From contig NZ_VTHB01000008.1 of the NCBI RefSeq assembly GCF_009729205.1, forward strand, positions 248,001 to 312,000: a stretch of DNA of 64,000 nt, given 5' to 3'. This document shows positions 25,629-34,534 of the stretch, piece by piece; the stretch's first letter is position 1, and each line of letters starts with the position of its first letter. Origin of the DNA: Mycobacteroides sp. CBMA 271 (lineage in GTDB: Bacteria > Actinomycetota > Actinomycetes > Mycobacteriales > Mycobacteriaceae). Position numbers and translations under genes: made by a program. The notes under the pieces are model-generated. The model saw only the letters and a program-made list of their open reading frames with translations, made no database searches and was not told the origin of the DNA.

Positions 25629-28628
25629 CTACTGACCAGACGGACCAGAGTCAGGCCGAGCTGCTTTTGCGACATCGACGGTTGCCGAGGTATGACCGCA
25701 CATGACCGCACTGAACTTTGGGACACCGTCGTCATAGCCAGCGGCACCGTGGGGCAAGTAAAGGGAGAAGGCCAGAATGGTGCCCTTCTCGGGTGACAAG
25801 CCCGGGGGTGACTTCCGTGAAGCATCCAGTTCAAATTGCGGGTTCTGTTCTTTTACCAGGTAGACGAGGCCGACGCCGCGCGTCGGTGTCCAGAGCTCTT
25901 TGAGCGGGTGCCCCACAGGTGTCTCCGACCCGAGCAATGGACTGATGAAATGCCGGTGCTTGGGATCAGTGATCTCGCCGAATTTCTGGACGAGGTCACC
26001 ACCGCGGGCCCGACGGTCTCGATTTACAATCCGACGGCTTCCGACTTTGCCGATATCAAGGCTTTGCTTGCCGGGCTGCGGCAGAATCACGAGCAAATCC
26101 TTCAGCGGAGACTCGTTCATTCGGGCTAGCCGTCGGATGAACGTCACCCGTGGCCGAACGAATAAACGCTCATACTCGTACATCCACTTCATCTGATTAA
26201 TCACAGTCAGCAGATCCTTCACCTCGACTACGCCGCTGAAGGCGCGCAGGCTGCCTGCCCCGCCAGCCGGAAACGCGCGGTCGGTGTCGCATTGGGCGAG
26301 TGTCGGCCGCCAAAGGTCCAGATTGTGGCGCTGATCGCTGAGTCGGAAGGGGTATCCCGATGGACTCAAAACACGATCGCTCTGCTCCTGCAGAACGGCG
26401 TTGAACATCTTGTTACTTGCCGTCGGTTTGAGCCACGGAAGGTGTTGCGAGACAAGGGGTGGTATCTGGGAGGGAAGGACCCGCGGCTTATCACCGTCCC
26501 ATTCTGCATACTGTGCAAGTTGCTCCCGAAACGCGGCTTCATCGCGGGCGATGGCCTCGAAGGCAGCGTACAAATCCACACGCTGTTTAGCAGTAAATTT
26601 TGCATCGCGATCGATGTACAGGCGGACCAAGTCGCGGTAGCCATGACGGAACCCGAACCATCGGCCCATCTGCGTAAGCGAGTCACTCATCTTGACCGTG
26701 CGGCGAAAATAGGTGACCGTCAGTCCCTCGACGGTGAACCCACGGCTCAGCTTCGCGCCGCCGACTAGAACTCTCCAGGTGCTGTTTCGGTCGAAATCAA
26801 GCTCCTGCTGCTGTTGTTGAATCTGCACATCACTGTTAACGATCAATACCGGATTGTTGTTGTGTTCGGTGATCCGCGCGATCGCCTTCGCGATGTACGG
26901 CTTAAGGTGTTCGAACTCAGGCAGCACCGGAACACCGGACTCACAACGAGCCTTGGAAACCACGAGTACATCGGTGCTATATAGCTCACGCAGACGTTTC
27001 ATCCCGCCCGGTGTCGTAAAACCAGCTTTAGCCCAGACTCTTTGAACGCTGTCGGCTAAGTCTTTCTGTGGGCGGTTTCGAACAGATTCGTGGACCAGCA
27101 TCGTGTGGTGTTTGAATTCCGCCGCGCCGGTCTGTGCTGCCCGGTACAGCTTGCAGGCTCCGGTCAATACAAACATGTCGAGGGCCTGCCTCAATTCGGC
27201 ATCACGTTCCTCTTCATCATCGGGGCGTTCCGAAGCCTTCAGATCACGGACGTAGGCCTCGTAGTTGGTTAATACCACGGTTTTCGACTCTTCGACGGGA
27301 TGCAAATCGTGGAAGTCCTCGACGCCCATGTAGTCAACCGGGCGCGGAAGACTGATGAGAAAGTCCTTAGGATAAATACCGGACGGGTCGCTAGGGTCGA
27401 CGAAAACATTCGCAAACGGTGTCGCGGTGTATCCGACATACTGGGCGCGTGGCATGAGCTCTAGCATCTCCGCGATCCGCTTGTTGATCGCGCGGCGTTC
27501 GATCTCACCGGTTTTCATAGTCTCTGGGTTCACCGTGTTGACTGAGGCTTGGTCGGATTCATCGTCGATTATCAGCACCGGGACTTCAGCGAAAGCCTTT
27601 TTGTTCGCTTTCACATTGGCGACAAGTTTCTCTAGCACAGTCGAGTTCTTCTTTGTGACGACTAGGCGCGCGGCGGTTGGCAGCAAATTTACTGGGTCAT
27701 AGAGTGGCTTGCTGACATCGAATCGTTCGATCTTGAGATTCATAAACTGGTCTTGGTAATCCCGTTTGTGGCGCGTCAGCCGGTTAATGCTGTGCATGAC
27801 CGCGTCGCCTCGGAAGTTCTGAAATCGGCCATCCCAATCAGGATCGTCTTGATAGTCGATGTGCGCTGCCAGCGCTTCCTCGGGAGTGAGATCGCCGATA
27901 ATGTTTTGCTTTCCGACAAGCTCCATGTCGATCCGTCGTTGGGTCTGCCCGCGCAGCATTTCGATGGTGCCAGTCATCACAATGACGAGCCGATAGCCGA
28001 CATCGATCGCTTTCGCGATCACGCCAGTAAAGTTGGCGGTCTTGCCACTTTGCACATATCCAACCACCAAACCTTTGGCCTGGTAGGCCTCGACACGGCT
28101 GGGGTCTGCCAGACGCTCCACAACACGGTCAGTCGCCAAATCCAAAGCCGTTACGCTTTTTTCGGGCCACTCACGCACGCTCAGGAGATAATCTCGGTAA
28201 TGTGGCCAGTAGAAGCTGCCAGCGCTGGCACGCTGCGGCGTGTACCACTTCTCCCACGGCGCGGTAACCACGATAGTGCGGTCAACGTAAACCGGTCGCC
28301 TCTGCAGCAACGCGCCCGCACCAGCGGTATCGATTCCCAGTTGTATACAGATCAACGCCCGCCGGGCGGCAGTCGATGGTTCTGTGCCCTTGGTCCAATC
28401 CACCGTCGCAGCCGACGCATCCCATTTATGTACTTGGAGGCCCAGCGCCGTCAGAAACGGATCTGTGGCTGCGGACTGCATTATCAACTTGGTCAGATCG
28501 GAAGCATCGACCTGCGTGTCGTGATCGCTGGCCTCAGCCTGGACCCGCGCGATGAGGTTTTTGGGTCGGTCGCCAGCGATCGCTTTCAGTTGTTGCAGGA
28601 ACGCGATTTTCAGCCAGTCGGAAGTCAT
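25629..28628 (-). CDS. Z1-domain superfamily II helicase-like ATPase (restriction-associated)
   Basis: 999 residues. Walker A GYVQSGKT is at about 190-197 and Walker B IIDDESD at about 353-359, followed by GYTATPFANVFVD (helicase motif III-like) near 400. The Z1 domain follows with LVGGAKLSRGFTVEGLTV and DSLTQMGRWFGFRHGY, whose GR-x-FG-x-R corresponds to motif VI. In computational surveys (Iyer, Abhiman and Aravind 2008) such proteins accompany paraMORC GHKL ATPases and nucleases in restriction-modification loci. The ATG at 28628 overlaps the nuclease stop (ATGA). It probably remodels or translocates DNA for the nuclease. Confidence 0.9.
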   Translation of the reverse strand: MTSDWLKIAFLQQLKAIAGDRPKNLIARVQAEASDHDTQVDASDLTKLIMQSAATDPFLTALGLQVHKWDASAATVDWTKGTEPSTAARRALICIQLGIDTAGAGALLQRRPVYVDRTIVVTAPWEKWYTPQRASAGSFYWPHYRDYLLSVREWPEKSVTALDLATDRVVERLADPSRVEAYQAKGLVVGYVQSGKTANFTGVIAKAIDVGYRLVIVMTGTIEMLRGQTQRRIDMELVGKQNIIGDLTPEEALAAHIDYQDDPDWDGRFQNFRGDAVMHSINRLTRHKRDYQDQFMNLKIERFDVSKPLYDPVNLLPTAARLVVTKKNSTVLEKLVANVKANKKAFAEVPVLIIDDESDQASVNTVNPETMKTGEIERRAINKRIAEMLELMPRAQYVGYTATPFANVFVDPSDPSGIYPKDFLISLPRPVDYMGVEDFHDLHPVEESKTVVLTNYEAYVRDLKASERPDDEEERDAELRQALDMFVLTGACKLYRAAQTGAAEFKHHTMLVHESVRNRPQKDLADSVQRVWAKAGFTTPGGMKRLRELYSTDVLVVSKARCESGVPVLPEFEHLKPYIAKAIARITEHNNNPVLIVNSDVQIQQQQQELDFDRNSTWRVLVGGAKLSRGFTVEGLTVTYFRRTVKMSDSLTQMGRWFGFRHGYRDLVRLYIDRDAKFTAKQRVDLYAAFEAIARDEAAFREQLAQYAEWDGDKPRVLPSQIPPLVSQHLPWLKPTASNKMFNAVLQEQSDRVLSPSGYPFRLSDQRHNLDLWRPTLAQCDTDRAFPAGGAGSLRAFSGVVEVKDLLTVINQMKWMYEYERLFVRPRVTFIRRLARMNESPLKDLLVILPQPGKQSLDIGKVGSRRIVNRDRRARGGDLVQKFGEITDPKHRHFISPLLGSETPVGHPLKELWTPTRGVGLVYLVKEQNPQFELDASRKSPPGLSPEKGTILAFSLYLPHGAAGYDDGVPKFSAVMCGHTSATVDVAKAARPDSGPSGQ

Positions 28629-29611
28629 TTCATAAACCCTGTTATGTCGATTGGAAATAGTGATTGATGGACGGGCAATCCCTCAAGGGAGATTCGGTAG
28701 TGGACGTCCTCAACGCGCTGTGACGCCGGGACAGAGCTAAACAGACGAGCGGTGGTCAGCGCGGGGAATCCCTCGTCGACATGAAAAAAGGCTGCTAGCG
28801 TACGGAACCTCCAGTGCGTGCCGTATAGATCAGCGTGGCCGTCGTAATAGCCTGCGGCCTCCAGCATTTGGTTGAGCTGCACACCCGGCATACCCGGGAA
28901 CGCACGCGTCGCATCGACAAGATCAAGAAGGCTGGCGGTTACTTCAGCTCCAGGCGCGGTGAGCTGTATCGATACCACGAACAGTGGCCTGCCTGGTGAA
29001 GCGGTCAACTGCGTCAGACTGTTAATCCAGTGCGTGCGTTTCTCTGCCAAGGTGGTCTTGATCTCCAGATCACAAAGGGGCAGGCCGAAGTCGTGCTCTT
29101 CGCGGTCTGGGCCACGCCACGCTTGCAAGGCATTTCGCGCATTGGTGTAGTGCGCCAGGGACAGCAGCGCCGCCAGCTCTCCAAACAGGCCAACCTGCTC
29201 CTCCGTGGATAGCCCGCTCCGTCCCGCCAGTATTTCTCCCAATCCCCTCAGAACGGCGTGAACGGCGTCCGCGAAGCTGTCGCCACGTAGCTGGACTCTG
29301 TCCACGATTGCGCAGAGCACGGGATAGATTTCCGCGAGATTGTTGTCGTACGTGACATTGAGTGTGTGCCACATCGTTCCGCCGTGATCCTCCAAGTAAT
29401 AGTCGAGGTTCGCGAGGGAGTGGACATCGGGACCGTCAACGTTGCTTGTGGCCTGAACAACCAGTGCCATGACTCGATCGGTGGGTGAGATCTGGATTCG
29501 ACTCGACGGATTTCCTTCCACCGAGAAACTCCCAGCTACACCTTGCTGTGCATAGTCCTGAATGACTGCGCACGGTGTATGGCGGCCGTCCTGAGATGTG
29601 GACGTAGACAC
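28625..29611 (-). CDS. PD-(D/E)XK-motif nuclease of the Z1/paraMORC cluster (DUF4420-like)
   Basis: 328 residues. The core shows LFGELAALLSLAH (helix), then HDFGLPLCDLEIKTTL with Asp174 and Glu183-x-Lys185 forming a plausible PD-(D/E)XK active site, followed by RPLFVVSIQL. This is the pattern of DUF4420 nucleases found beside Z1 proteins. It is probably the DNA-cutting subunit of the operon. Its ATG at 29611 is two bases after the GHKL gene stop and its end overlaps Z1, so the three proteins are likely made as a complex. Confidence 0.85.
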   Translation of the reverse strand: MSTSTSQDGRHTPCAVIQDYAQQGVAGSFSVEGNPSSRIQISPTDRVMALVVQATSNVDGPDVHSLANLDYYLEDHGGTMWHTLNVTYDNNLAEIYPVLCAIVDRVQLRGDSFADAVHAVLRGLGEILAGRSGLSTEEQVGLFGELAALLSLAHYTNARNALQAWRGPDREEHDFGLPLCDLEIKTTLAEKRTHWINSLTQLTASPGRPLFVVSIQLTAPGAEVTASLLDLVDATRAFPGMPGVQLNQMLEAAGYYDGHADLYGTHWRFRTLAAFFHVDEGFPALTTARLFSSVPASQRVEDVHYRISLEGLPVHQSLFPIDITGFMK

Positions 29612-29613
29612 AA

Positions 29614-31137
29614 CTACTGGTACTTCTGTTCAGCTTGGGCCGCAATTGTCAGCACTTCAGTCCAAAACTGTTGATTCTCTTTGTCTTTCGGCCCCATCGC
29701 CTGCCCGCGGAATAAGTCCTCGAACAGCAGGAAGAGTAGGGTCTTCACGAGCGGGGCGTCATTGACGTTGCCCGCGTCGCCGTGAAGGATCACCGCCTTG
29801 TATTTGTCGTTCAGCCACAACGTCCGATTCCTTCGGTCCACCAACACAAAGTCGCTGCCCGGCAAGTACTTCCAGCGGATACGGACGGGCTCTTGTCCTT
29901 CCAACAGCGGCGACCCACATTTGATTGTCCGCCTGACGTCTGGATCCAAGCCTTGCCCGGGCGGAAGGATCTTCGTGCGCTTGGGTTGCCAAGCGTTCCC
30001 TTCCTTAACCGCCTGCCCGGCATCGTCGAGATAGCTTTGAAACGTGGTACCTCGTCCGTCTGAGGCCTGCTCGATCGCATGCACGAGGTCCTGCGTGAGT
30101 TGAACACCAGACTTTTCGACGCTCATCTTGAAGGCGTCAAGGTTGTCATCGATATCGACCGCGACACGCGCCAGTTTGTACGACTTGTTCTCTTGCCGCA
30201 CCCCAGCCCATCCCCCTGCCATCAGAAGTCGGTCGTTGCGATACAGGTATAGGCCCTGAAAACTGTCGACCGGTTTGCCGTACAGTCGGTACTGCGGCGA
30301 ATCCGAGCGCGCTGGCCAGAGATGACACGACATCGTCACAGATCGGTGCGGGGTCTGCGCTACAAGCTTTTTCGGGTAACCGGGAACGCCAGTCCTCGCG
30401 TACCCGAAGGGGTCTATCGGGTTAACGATCTGCGCGAGCCCGTCCTCACCCTCGGTGAGATCGTGCACATCGATAGTGATCGCGACTTCATGTCGCGCGA
30501 GTAACCGGTGATACACCATGCCCAGGTGGCGGCTCAGCGCCAGGACCTCCTTGTCAAGGTATGCGTCAGTCTGCGCCGCGTCTTTAGAACGTGGGAATCC
30601 GCGGACGTCGTCCCATTGCACGACCGTGCCTGTCTTCGCGGGAGCGACCAGTGGCAGAAGGCCGGAGAGATGGCGTTCTACCGCGTGGGACTCCAACACT
30701 TCGACTTCGAAATCGCCTGCCTTCTCGCGATACATACGCCGGCCTTGAGCCTCAGCCCCCGCGCCTCGCGACATCACCGTTAACGTCGAAGCTTGTCCGA
30801 AAGACGCCGACTTCAAACCCATGCCGTAGAACCCATAGCTGGACTTGGATCGCTCTTTGGGTCGACCCAGCTTCATTGCGCTGTCGATACGCACTTCGTC
30901 CATGCCGCTGCCGTTGTCGATAATGAGCAGTTGCACGGCCCGCCCACGGCGCAGGATGAACCGTATTCGGACATCGTCGGCGTGGGCATCCAAGCTGTTA
31001 TCGACGAGGTCGGCGAGCGCTGCCTCGAAACTCTGATTCAGCCCAAGGGCCCTGAAGATACCGGGATCGGGGGGCACGTTGATCCGTCGAACAGATTCGA
31101 TCGGGGTAATCCAGTCAACGCTCACAGTCTCATCCAT
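29614..31137 (-). CDS. paraMORC-type GHKL ATPase (MutL/Hsp90-like) of the restriction cluster
   Basis: 507 residues. The Bergerat ATP fold is complete: N-box DLVDNSLDA (43-51), G1 box DNGSGM (74-79) and G2 box GFYGMGLKSA (102-111), followed by an S5-like second domain. These motifs group it with MutL, Hsp90 and the bacterial paraMORC families described in restriction-modification neighbourhoods. It probably forms an ATP-closed clamp on DNA that licenses the downstream nuclease and Z1 motor. It is first in the three-gene minus operon; the 200 bases upstream should hold the promoter. Confidence 0.88.
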   Translation of the reverse strand: MDETVSVDWITPIESVRRINVPPDPGIFRALGLNQSFEAALADLVDNSLDAHADDVRIRFILRRGRAVQLLIIDNGSGMDEVRIDSAMKLGRPKERSKSSYGFYGMGLKSASFGQASTLTVMSRGAGAEAQGRRMYREKAGDFEVEVLESHAVERHLSGLLPLVAPAKTGTVVQWDDVRGFPRSKDAAQTDAYLDKEVLALSRHLGMVYHRLLARHEVAITIDVHDLTEGEDGLAQIVNPIDPFGYARTGVPGYPKKLVAQTPHRSVTMSCHLWPARSDSPQYRLYGKPVDSFQGLYLYRNDRLLMAGGWAGVRQENKSYKLARVAVDIDDNLDAFKMSVEKSGVQLTQDLVHAIEQASDGRGTTFQSYLDDAGQAVKEGNAWQPKRTKILPPGQGLDPDVRRTIKCGSPLLEGQEPVRIRWKYLPGSDFVLVDRRNRTLWLNDKYKAVILHGDAGNVNDAPLVKTLLFLLFEDLFRGQAMGPKDKENQQFWTEVLTIAAQAEQKYQ

Positions 31138-31314
31138 CCGTCACCAACGCTCTGGACGAGTTCTCCAGTGCGCAGGTGACGAATTGATCCACCCTCTGAC
31201 CACCACCAACCCGCCCTCATGTCAACGGCAAATCCAGATTCGCAGAACCAAGATCCACGTTCCACGAGTTTGTACCATTCGCCACCGTCAAGTAGCGGCT
31301 AGTCGGTCGAAATA

Positions 31315-31333
31315 GTTGCCTCATACAGGCAAC
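31315..31333 (-). terminator. Hairpin downstream of vsr
   Basis: GTTGCCT (31315-31321) and AGGCAAC (31327-31333) form a perfect 7-bp stem with a 5-base loop, starting 6 bases after the vsr stop. On the minus strand it is followed by TATTTCG, a weak U-rich tail. It would separate vsr from the GHKL operon, leaving that operon to its own promoter in 31138-31314. Confidence 0.55.
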
Positions 31334-31339
31334 GCTGCA

Positions 31340-31768
31340 CTAGAGACCCATTTCGCGTCGACCTTCGACGACGGCGCGGATTCGACACGCGGCCGCTTCT
31401 ACATCCTCGTGCTCCCACACACGAACACTCACCCAGCCAGCTTCCGCAAGTCGACGATCAGTGTCCCGGTCTCGCGCTCTGTTCGCTTCTACCTTCGCAG
31501 CCCAGAACGCGAAGTTCGTCACTGCGACGGTGTGGTGATCGGGGCACCCGTGCCAGAAACATCCGTCCATGAAGACTGCGACCCTGACCTTGGTGAACAC
31601 GAGGTCCGCGGTGCGTCTCACCTGCTTCAGCGGACGCGACCCGACCCTGTAACGGAGCCCCAAGGCGTGAACGGCCGACCGCAGGACGAGTTCAGGCTGG
31701 GTGTCTCTGCCCTTGTTCGACTGCATGCTCGCCCGTACTCCGGGAGATGAAGCCCACGACTCGGCCAC
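31340..31768 (-). CDS. vsr: Very short patch repair (Vsr) endonuclease
   Basis: 142 residues from GTG 31768. The Vsr hallmarks are present: the N-terminal MQSNKGRDTQPEL (E. coli MRAIATRDT), RRTADLVF with the catalytic Asp, and VFMDGCFWHGCPDH with the metal/zinc histidines, then EANRARDRDTDRRL and VRVWEHE. Vsr nicks next to T:G mismatches produced by deamination of 5-methylcytosine, so it protects the sites of the cognate methyltransferase. It is divergent from that methyltransferase, the usual pairing. Confidence 0.92.
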   Translation of the reverse strand: MAESWASSPGVRASMQSNKGRDTQPELVLRSAVHALGLRYRVGSRPLKQVRRTADLVFTKVRVAVFMDGCFWHGCPDHHTVAVTNFAFWAAKVEANRARDRDTDRRLAEAGWVSVRVWEHEDVEAAACRIRAVVEGRREMGL

Positions 31769-31919
31769 CTACCAAGAGTAGAGACGATAAGCCTCCCAGG
31801 ACGGCACCAATCCGCTCGATGGCTGTCAACTTTCATTGTCCACACTGTCCCAAAGCAGGTCGCGTGACTGTCCCCAAGCAGATCGCGTGCCGGTCGCGCA
31901 TCTTGTCGGTGGTCCGCCG

Positions 31920-31925
31920 TACGAT
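31920..31925 (+). promoter_or_regulatory. -10 element of the cytosine methyltransferase gene
   Basis: TACGAT ends six bases before GTG 31932, indicating a leaderless transcript and selecting this start over the TTG 96 bases upstream. Confidence 0.5.
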
Positions 31926-31931
31926 TCCTAC

Positions 31932-33017
31932 GTGCCCACAGTGATTGACCTGTTCGCAGGCTGCGGCGGCATGACCAGCGGTTTCACCGCTGAGGGGTTC
32001 ACTCCGACGCTTGCCGTCGAATGGGACCTCTACGCCGCGGCCACCTACGCCGCGAACTTCGGAGAAGATCACACACTCTGGTGCGACATCGCCACCGTCA
32101 AATCCTCGGCAATCCCGAGAGCAGACATTGTTATCGGCGGCCCGCCGTGTCAAGGATTTTCGAATCTGGGGTCCAAGGATGTCAACGACCCGCGCAATCA
32201 GCTGTGGCGGGAATACCTGAGAGTCGTCAAATCGTCTAACCCGAAGGTGTTCGTAATCGAGAACGTCGATCGGTTCATGCGCGCACCGGAATTCGAACTG
32301 CTGCTCGACGAAGCCGAGCACGGCGTCCTTTCTCGATACGATCTCAGATATGGCCACCTGAACGCCGCCGATTTTGGAGTCGGACAGCGACGCATCCGCA
32401 CAATCATCATCGGCTCACGAATTGGGCCGATCGAACTACCGGACGCCACTCACGCCCGCCAACCGGCATCGCGTGGCATCAAGCGCTGGGTGACGACAAA
32501 GCGGCGTATCGGCAATGTCCCGGAGGAACCTCTATCTACGGCGCTACCGGCGTCGACGGTGGAGTTCTTCGGCAAAGTCGTACCCGGCACATTCAAGGGG
32601 CTAGACATCCATCTGGGAAGAAACCCGACCGACTTATCGCGACAGCGATATGCCCATGTGCCGCCTGGCGGCGGGCGCTTCGACGTGCCGGAACACCTTC
32701 TTCCACGCTGCTGGCGCGAGAAGCCAACGGGGACAACTGATGTGATGGGCCGCATGCGATGGGACATGCCTTCTCATACGATCAGGACCGAGTTCTTCAA
32801 GCCGGAGAAGGGCGCTTACCTTCATCCGCAGTGGGATGAAGGTGGCCGTCACCGCGTCAATCGTCCGATCACGCATTACGAGGCTGCTTTGCTCCAAGAC
32901 TTCCCCGAGAAGTACCTCTGGTGCGGATCAAAGATCCAGATTGCCAAGCAAATCGGAAATGCGGTACCAGCTGGCCTGGCACAGGCCATAGCCTCGCACA
33001 TCAAAGGTTATTTGTAG
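31932..33017 (+). CDS. DNA (cytosine-5-)-methyltransferase
   Basis: 361 residues. Motif I DLFAGCGG (6-13), catalytic motif IV GGPPCQGFSN with Cys73, motif VI IENVDRF (Glu110), motif VIII QRRIR and motif X QIGNAVP are all intact, with a short target-recognition region between about 180 and 300. Its start lies directly at the FAGCGG domain, normal for compact enzymes. Neighbours are Vsr (divergent) and an NgoMIV-like enzyme (convergent, 4 bases apart), so it probably methylates GCCGGC. It may also protect against the Z1/GHKL module. Confidence 0.94.
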   Translation: MPTVIDLFAGCGGMTSGFTAEGFTPTLAVEWDLYAAATYAANFGEDHTLWCDIATVKSSAIPRADIVIGGPPCQGFSNLGSKDVNDPRNQLWREYLRVVKSSNPKVFVIENVDRFMRAPEFELLLDEAEHGVLSRYDLRYGHLNAADFGVGQRRIRTIIIGSRIGPIELPDATHARQPASRGIKRWVTTKRRIGNVPEEPLSTALPASTVEFFGKVVPGTFKGLDIHLGRNPTDLSRQRYAHVPPGGGRFDVPEHLLPRCWREKPTGTTDVMGRMRWDMPSHTIRTEFFKPEKGAYLHPQWDEGGRHRVNRPITHYEAALLQDFPEKYLWCGSKIQIAKQIGNAVPAGLAQAIASHIKGYL

Positions 33018-33021
33018 GCCA

Positions 33022-34041
33022 TCACCAGAGTGCGAGGGTTTCCGCGAGATCGCTGTACGGTCGGACTCGACCTTGGCTCGTAACCTCGTTCCATGCGTCC
33101 ACCTGGTCGACAGAAATCTGGTTGCAAAGCGCCAGTTTCACGACTGCATCGTCGAGCGCATCGAAAGCGATGTGGTACACCGCGTCGACCTCGCCGGTGC
33201 CCCGTGCGATCGCAGCAAGCCGGCTCGGCAACGGCTCGGCTGTGACCGTCACAAGGTGTGGCAGACGTTCTCGGCGATGCCGAATCATCTGATTGTTCTC
33301 GTGCCGAATGTTCTGGACCCTATCGCTACGGATCGTCCATTTACATGAGATGGCGGCATGAAGGAATGGCGGCTCATCAGGATATCGAGCCGGGAGCCCC
33401 ACCACCACATCCGGTTTGATGATGTAATCCGTTCCCAAAGTAGTCCGCAGTTCCGCGTTCTCCCTAACTAACTGATCGACCTTCTTCAGGTGGTCGTACT
33501 GCAAGAAATCAGTGATCGGACGGCTCAATTCATTGACTATCCAATTACGTGCGGAATCGCGCATAGGCAAATCCCGCTTGAGTGTCGACGCAACGGCAAG
33601 TTCAAGGGGGCGTCCGCTTTGTGGGTTTGCCACGCCAGACGCAACGCCACGGGAGACACCGAGTTCGTCGAGGATCGCCGCAGACAGCGCCACTGACGCA
33701 GCATTATCGCTGTCTGCTGTATTCGGCACAAGACCTGAACCATTGCGCTTCTCTTTCCAGCCGAGAAGTGCGGCGGCGAAAGGAGCATTCACGGTAACAC
33801 TTCGCAGTATGGAGGCACCGTCCGATCCTACGTGCGGCCGTCCTCCCCGATCAGAGTTGCCCCTCGGCCTGCCGGGTGCCGCCCAAACTCGGCGCGGGTG
33901 CACCGCGTAGGCCGCGGAGTAAACCATCTGGCGCATCACTTCGGCCTCGGCTTGACCACGCGGCACCTCGAGCCTCGCTGTTGCACTGTCGAATCCACCA
34001 CCGTTCGGAACAGCGGGTAGAAGTACATAGCCGCACTTCAC
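33022..34041 (-). CDS. NgoMIV-family type II restriction endonuclease
   Basis: 339 residues from GTG 34041; a shorter start is possible, since NgoMIV itself is about 286 residues. The active site is clear: KPDVVVG (Asp211) and ISCKWTIRSDR with Ser232 and Lys234, then RLPHLVTVTAEPLPSRLAAIARGTGEVDAVYH segments almost as in NgoMIV (that stretch is given only as its family-typical blocks VTAEP, PSR and GTGE). NgoMIV cuts GCCGGC as a tetramer needing two sites. It converges with the methyltransferase. Specificity is inferred from family. Confidence 0.87.
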   Translation of the reverse strand: MKCGYVLLPAVPNGGGFDSATARLEVPRGQAEAEVMRQMVYSAAYAVHPRRVWAAPGRPRGNSDRGGRPHVGSDGASILRSVTVNAPFAAALLGWKEKRNGSGLVPNTADSDNAASVALSAAILDELGVSRGVASGVANPQSGRPLELAVASTLKRDLPMRDSARNWIVNELSRPITDFLQYDHLKKVDQLVRENAELRTTLGTDYIIKPDVVVGLPARYPDEPPFLHAAISCKWTIRSDRVQNIRHENNQMIRHRRERLPHLVTVTAEPLPSRLAAIARGTGEVDAVYHIAFDALDDAVVKLALCNQISVDQVDAWNEVTSQGRVRPYSDLAETLALW

Positions 34042-34534
34042 TGCTCAAGCGAGACCGTCGGCAGAGAACAGCGCCTGGTAAGGATGTCCAATATGGCAGG
34101 TCATCCACATCACCACTACGTACAGTCACACTACAATTTCTCCCGCGGTCCAAGCCGCCCCCAAACTTCCTAGCGTCACGGCACAACGTTTTCCACGACC
34201 GATCGCTCCGCACAATTCGAAGCCATTTCGAGACAGCGGTCAAGAGTTGGATCCCAACGACAGCTCACCAATCACCTCGCACGCTCCGTAGACGAGAACC
34301 TTGCAGAAGATTCATGCGCTGCTCAACTAATGCGTATGGCAACCTCCCTGGCCCACCGTAGCCAACACCCAACTGCCCGGCCCTGCGAGAAGGAAATCCT
34401 GATCGAGAGATTTAAGGAGTTCCGAACAGCAGGTAGAACCGGATCGTTGATGGCGGATCTGTGATCTCTCCGACCCATCCGGCACACTGGCATAGACACT
34501 CCCCGACCGCAGCCGCGCTAGGACAGATACACAG
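34042..34534. other. Right flank of the defence island, no gene recognised
   Basis: About 490 bases of mixed composition, more AT-rich up to about 34360 and then returning to the mycobacterial pattern. No frame looks coding, and no direct repeat matching the left flank (25166-25628) was found by eye. It should hold the restriction-gene promoter (leftward) and the promoter of the 34535 gene (rightward). Confidence 0.4.

Noticed and set aside
25629-34041. Insertion by a transposon or phage
   Set aside because: No transposase, integrase or terminal inverted repeats were found at either border; the mode of arrival remains open.
33851-34361. Overlapping 130- and 161-codon frames upstream of the NgoMIV-like gene, considered as an N-terminal extension or controller gene
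   Set aside because: No helix-turn-helix or similarity is visible; the frames contain many Arg/Ser/Cys runs typical of non-coding frames.
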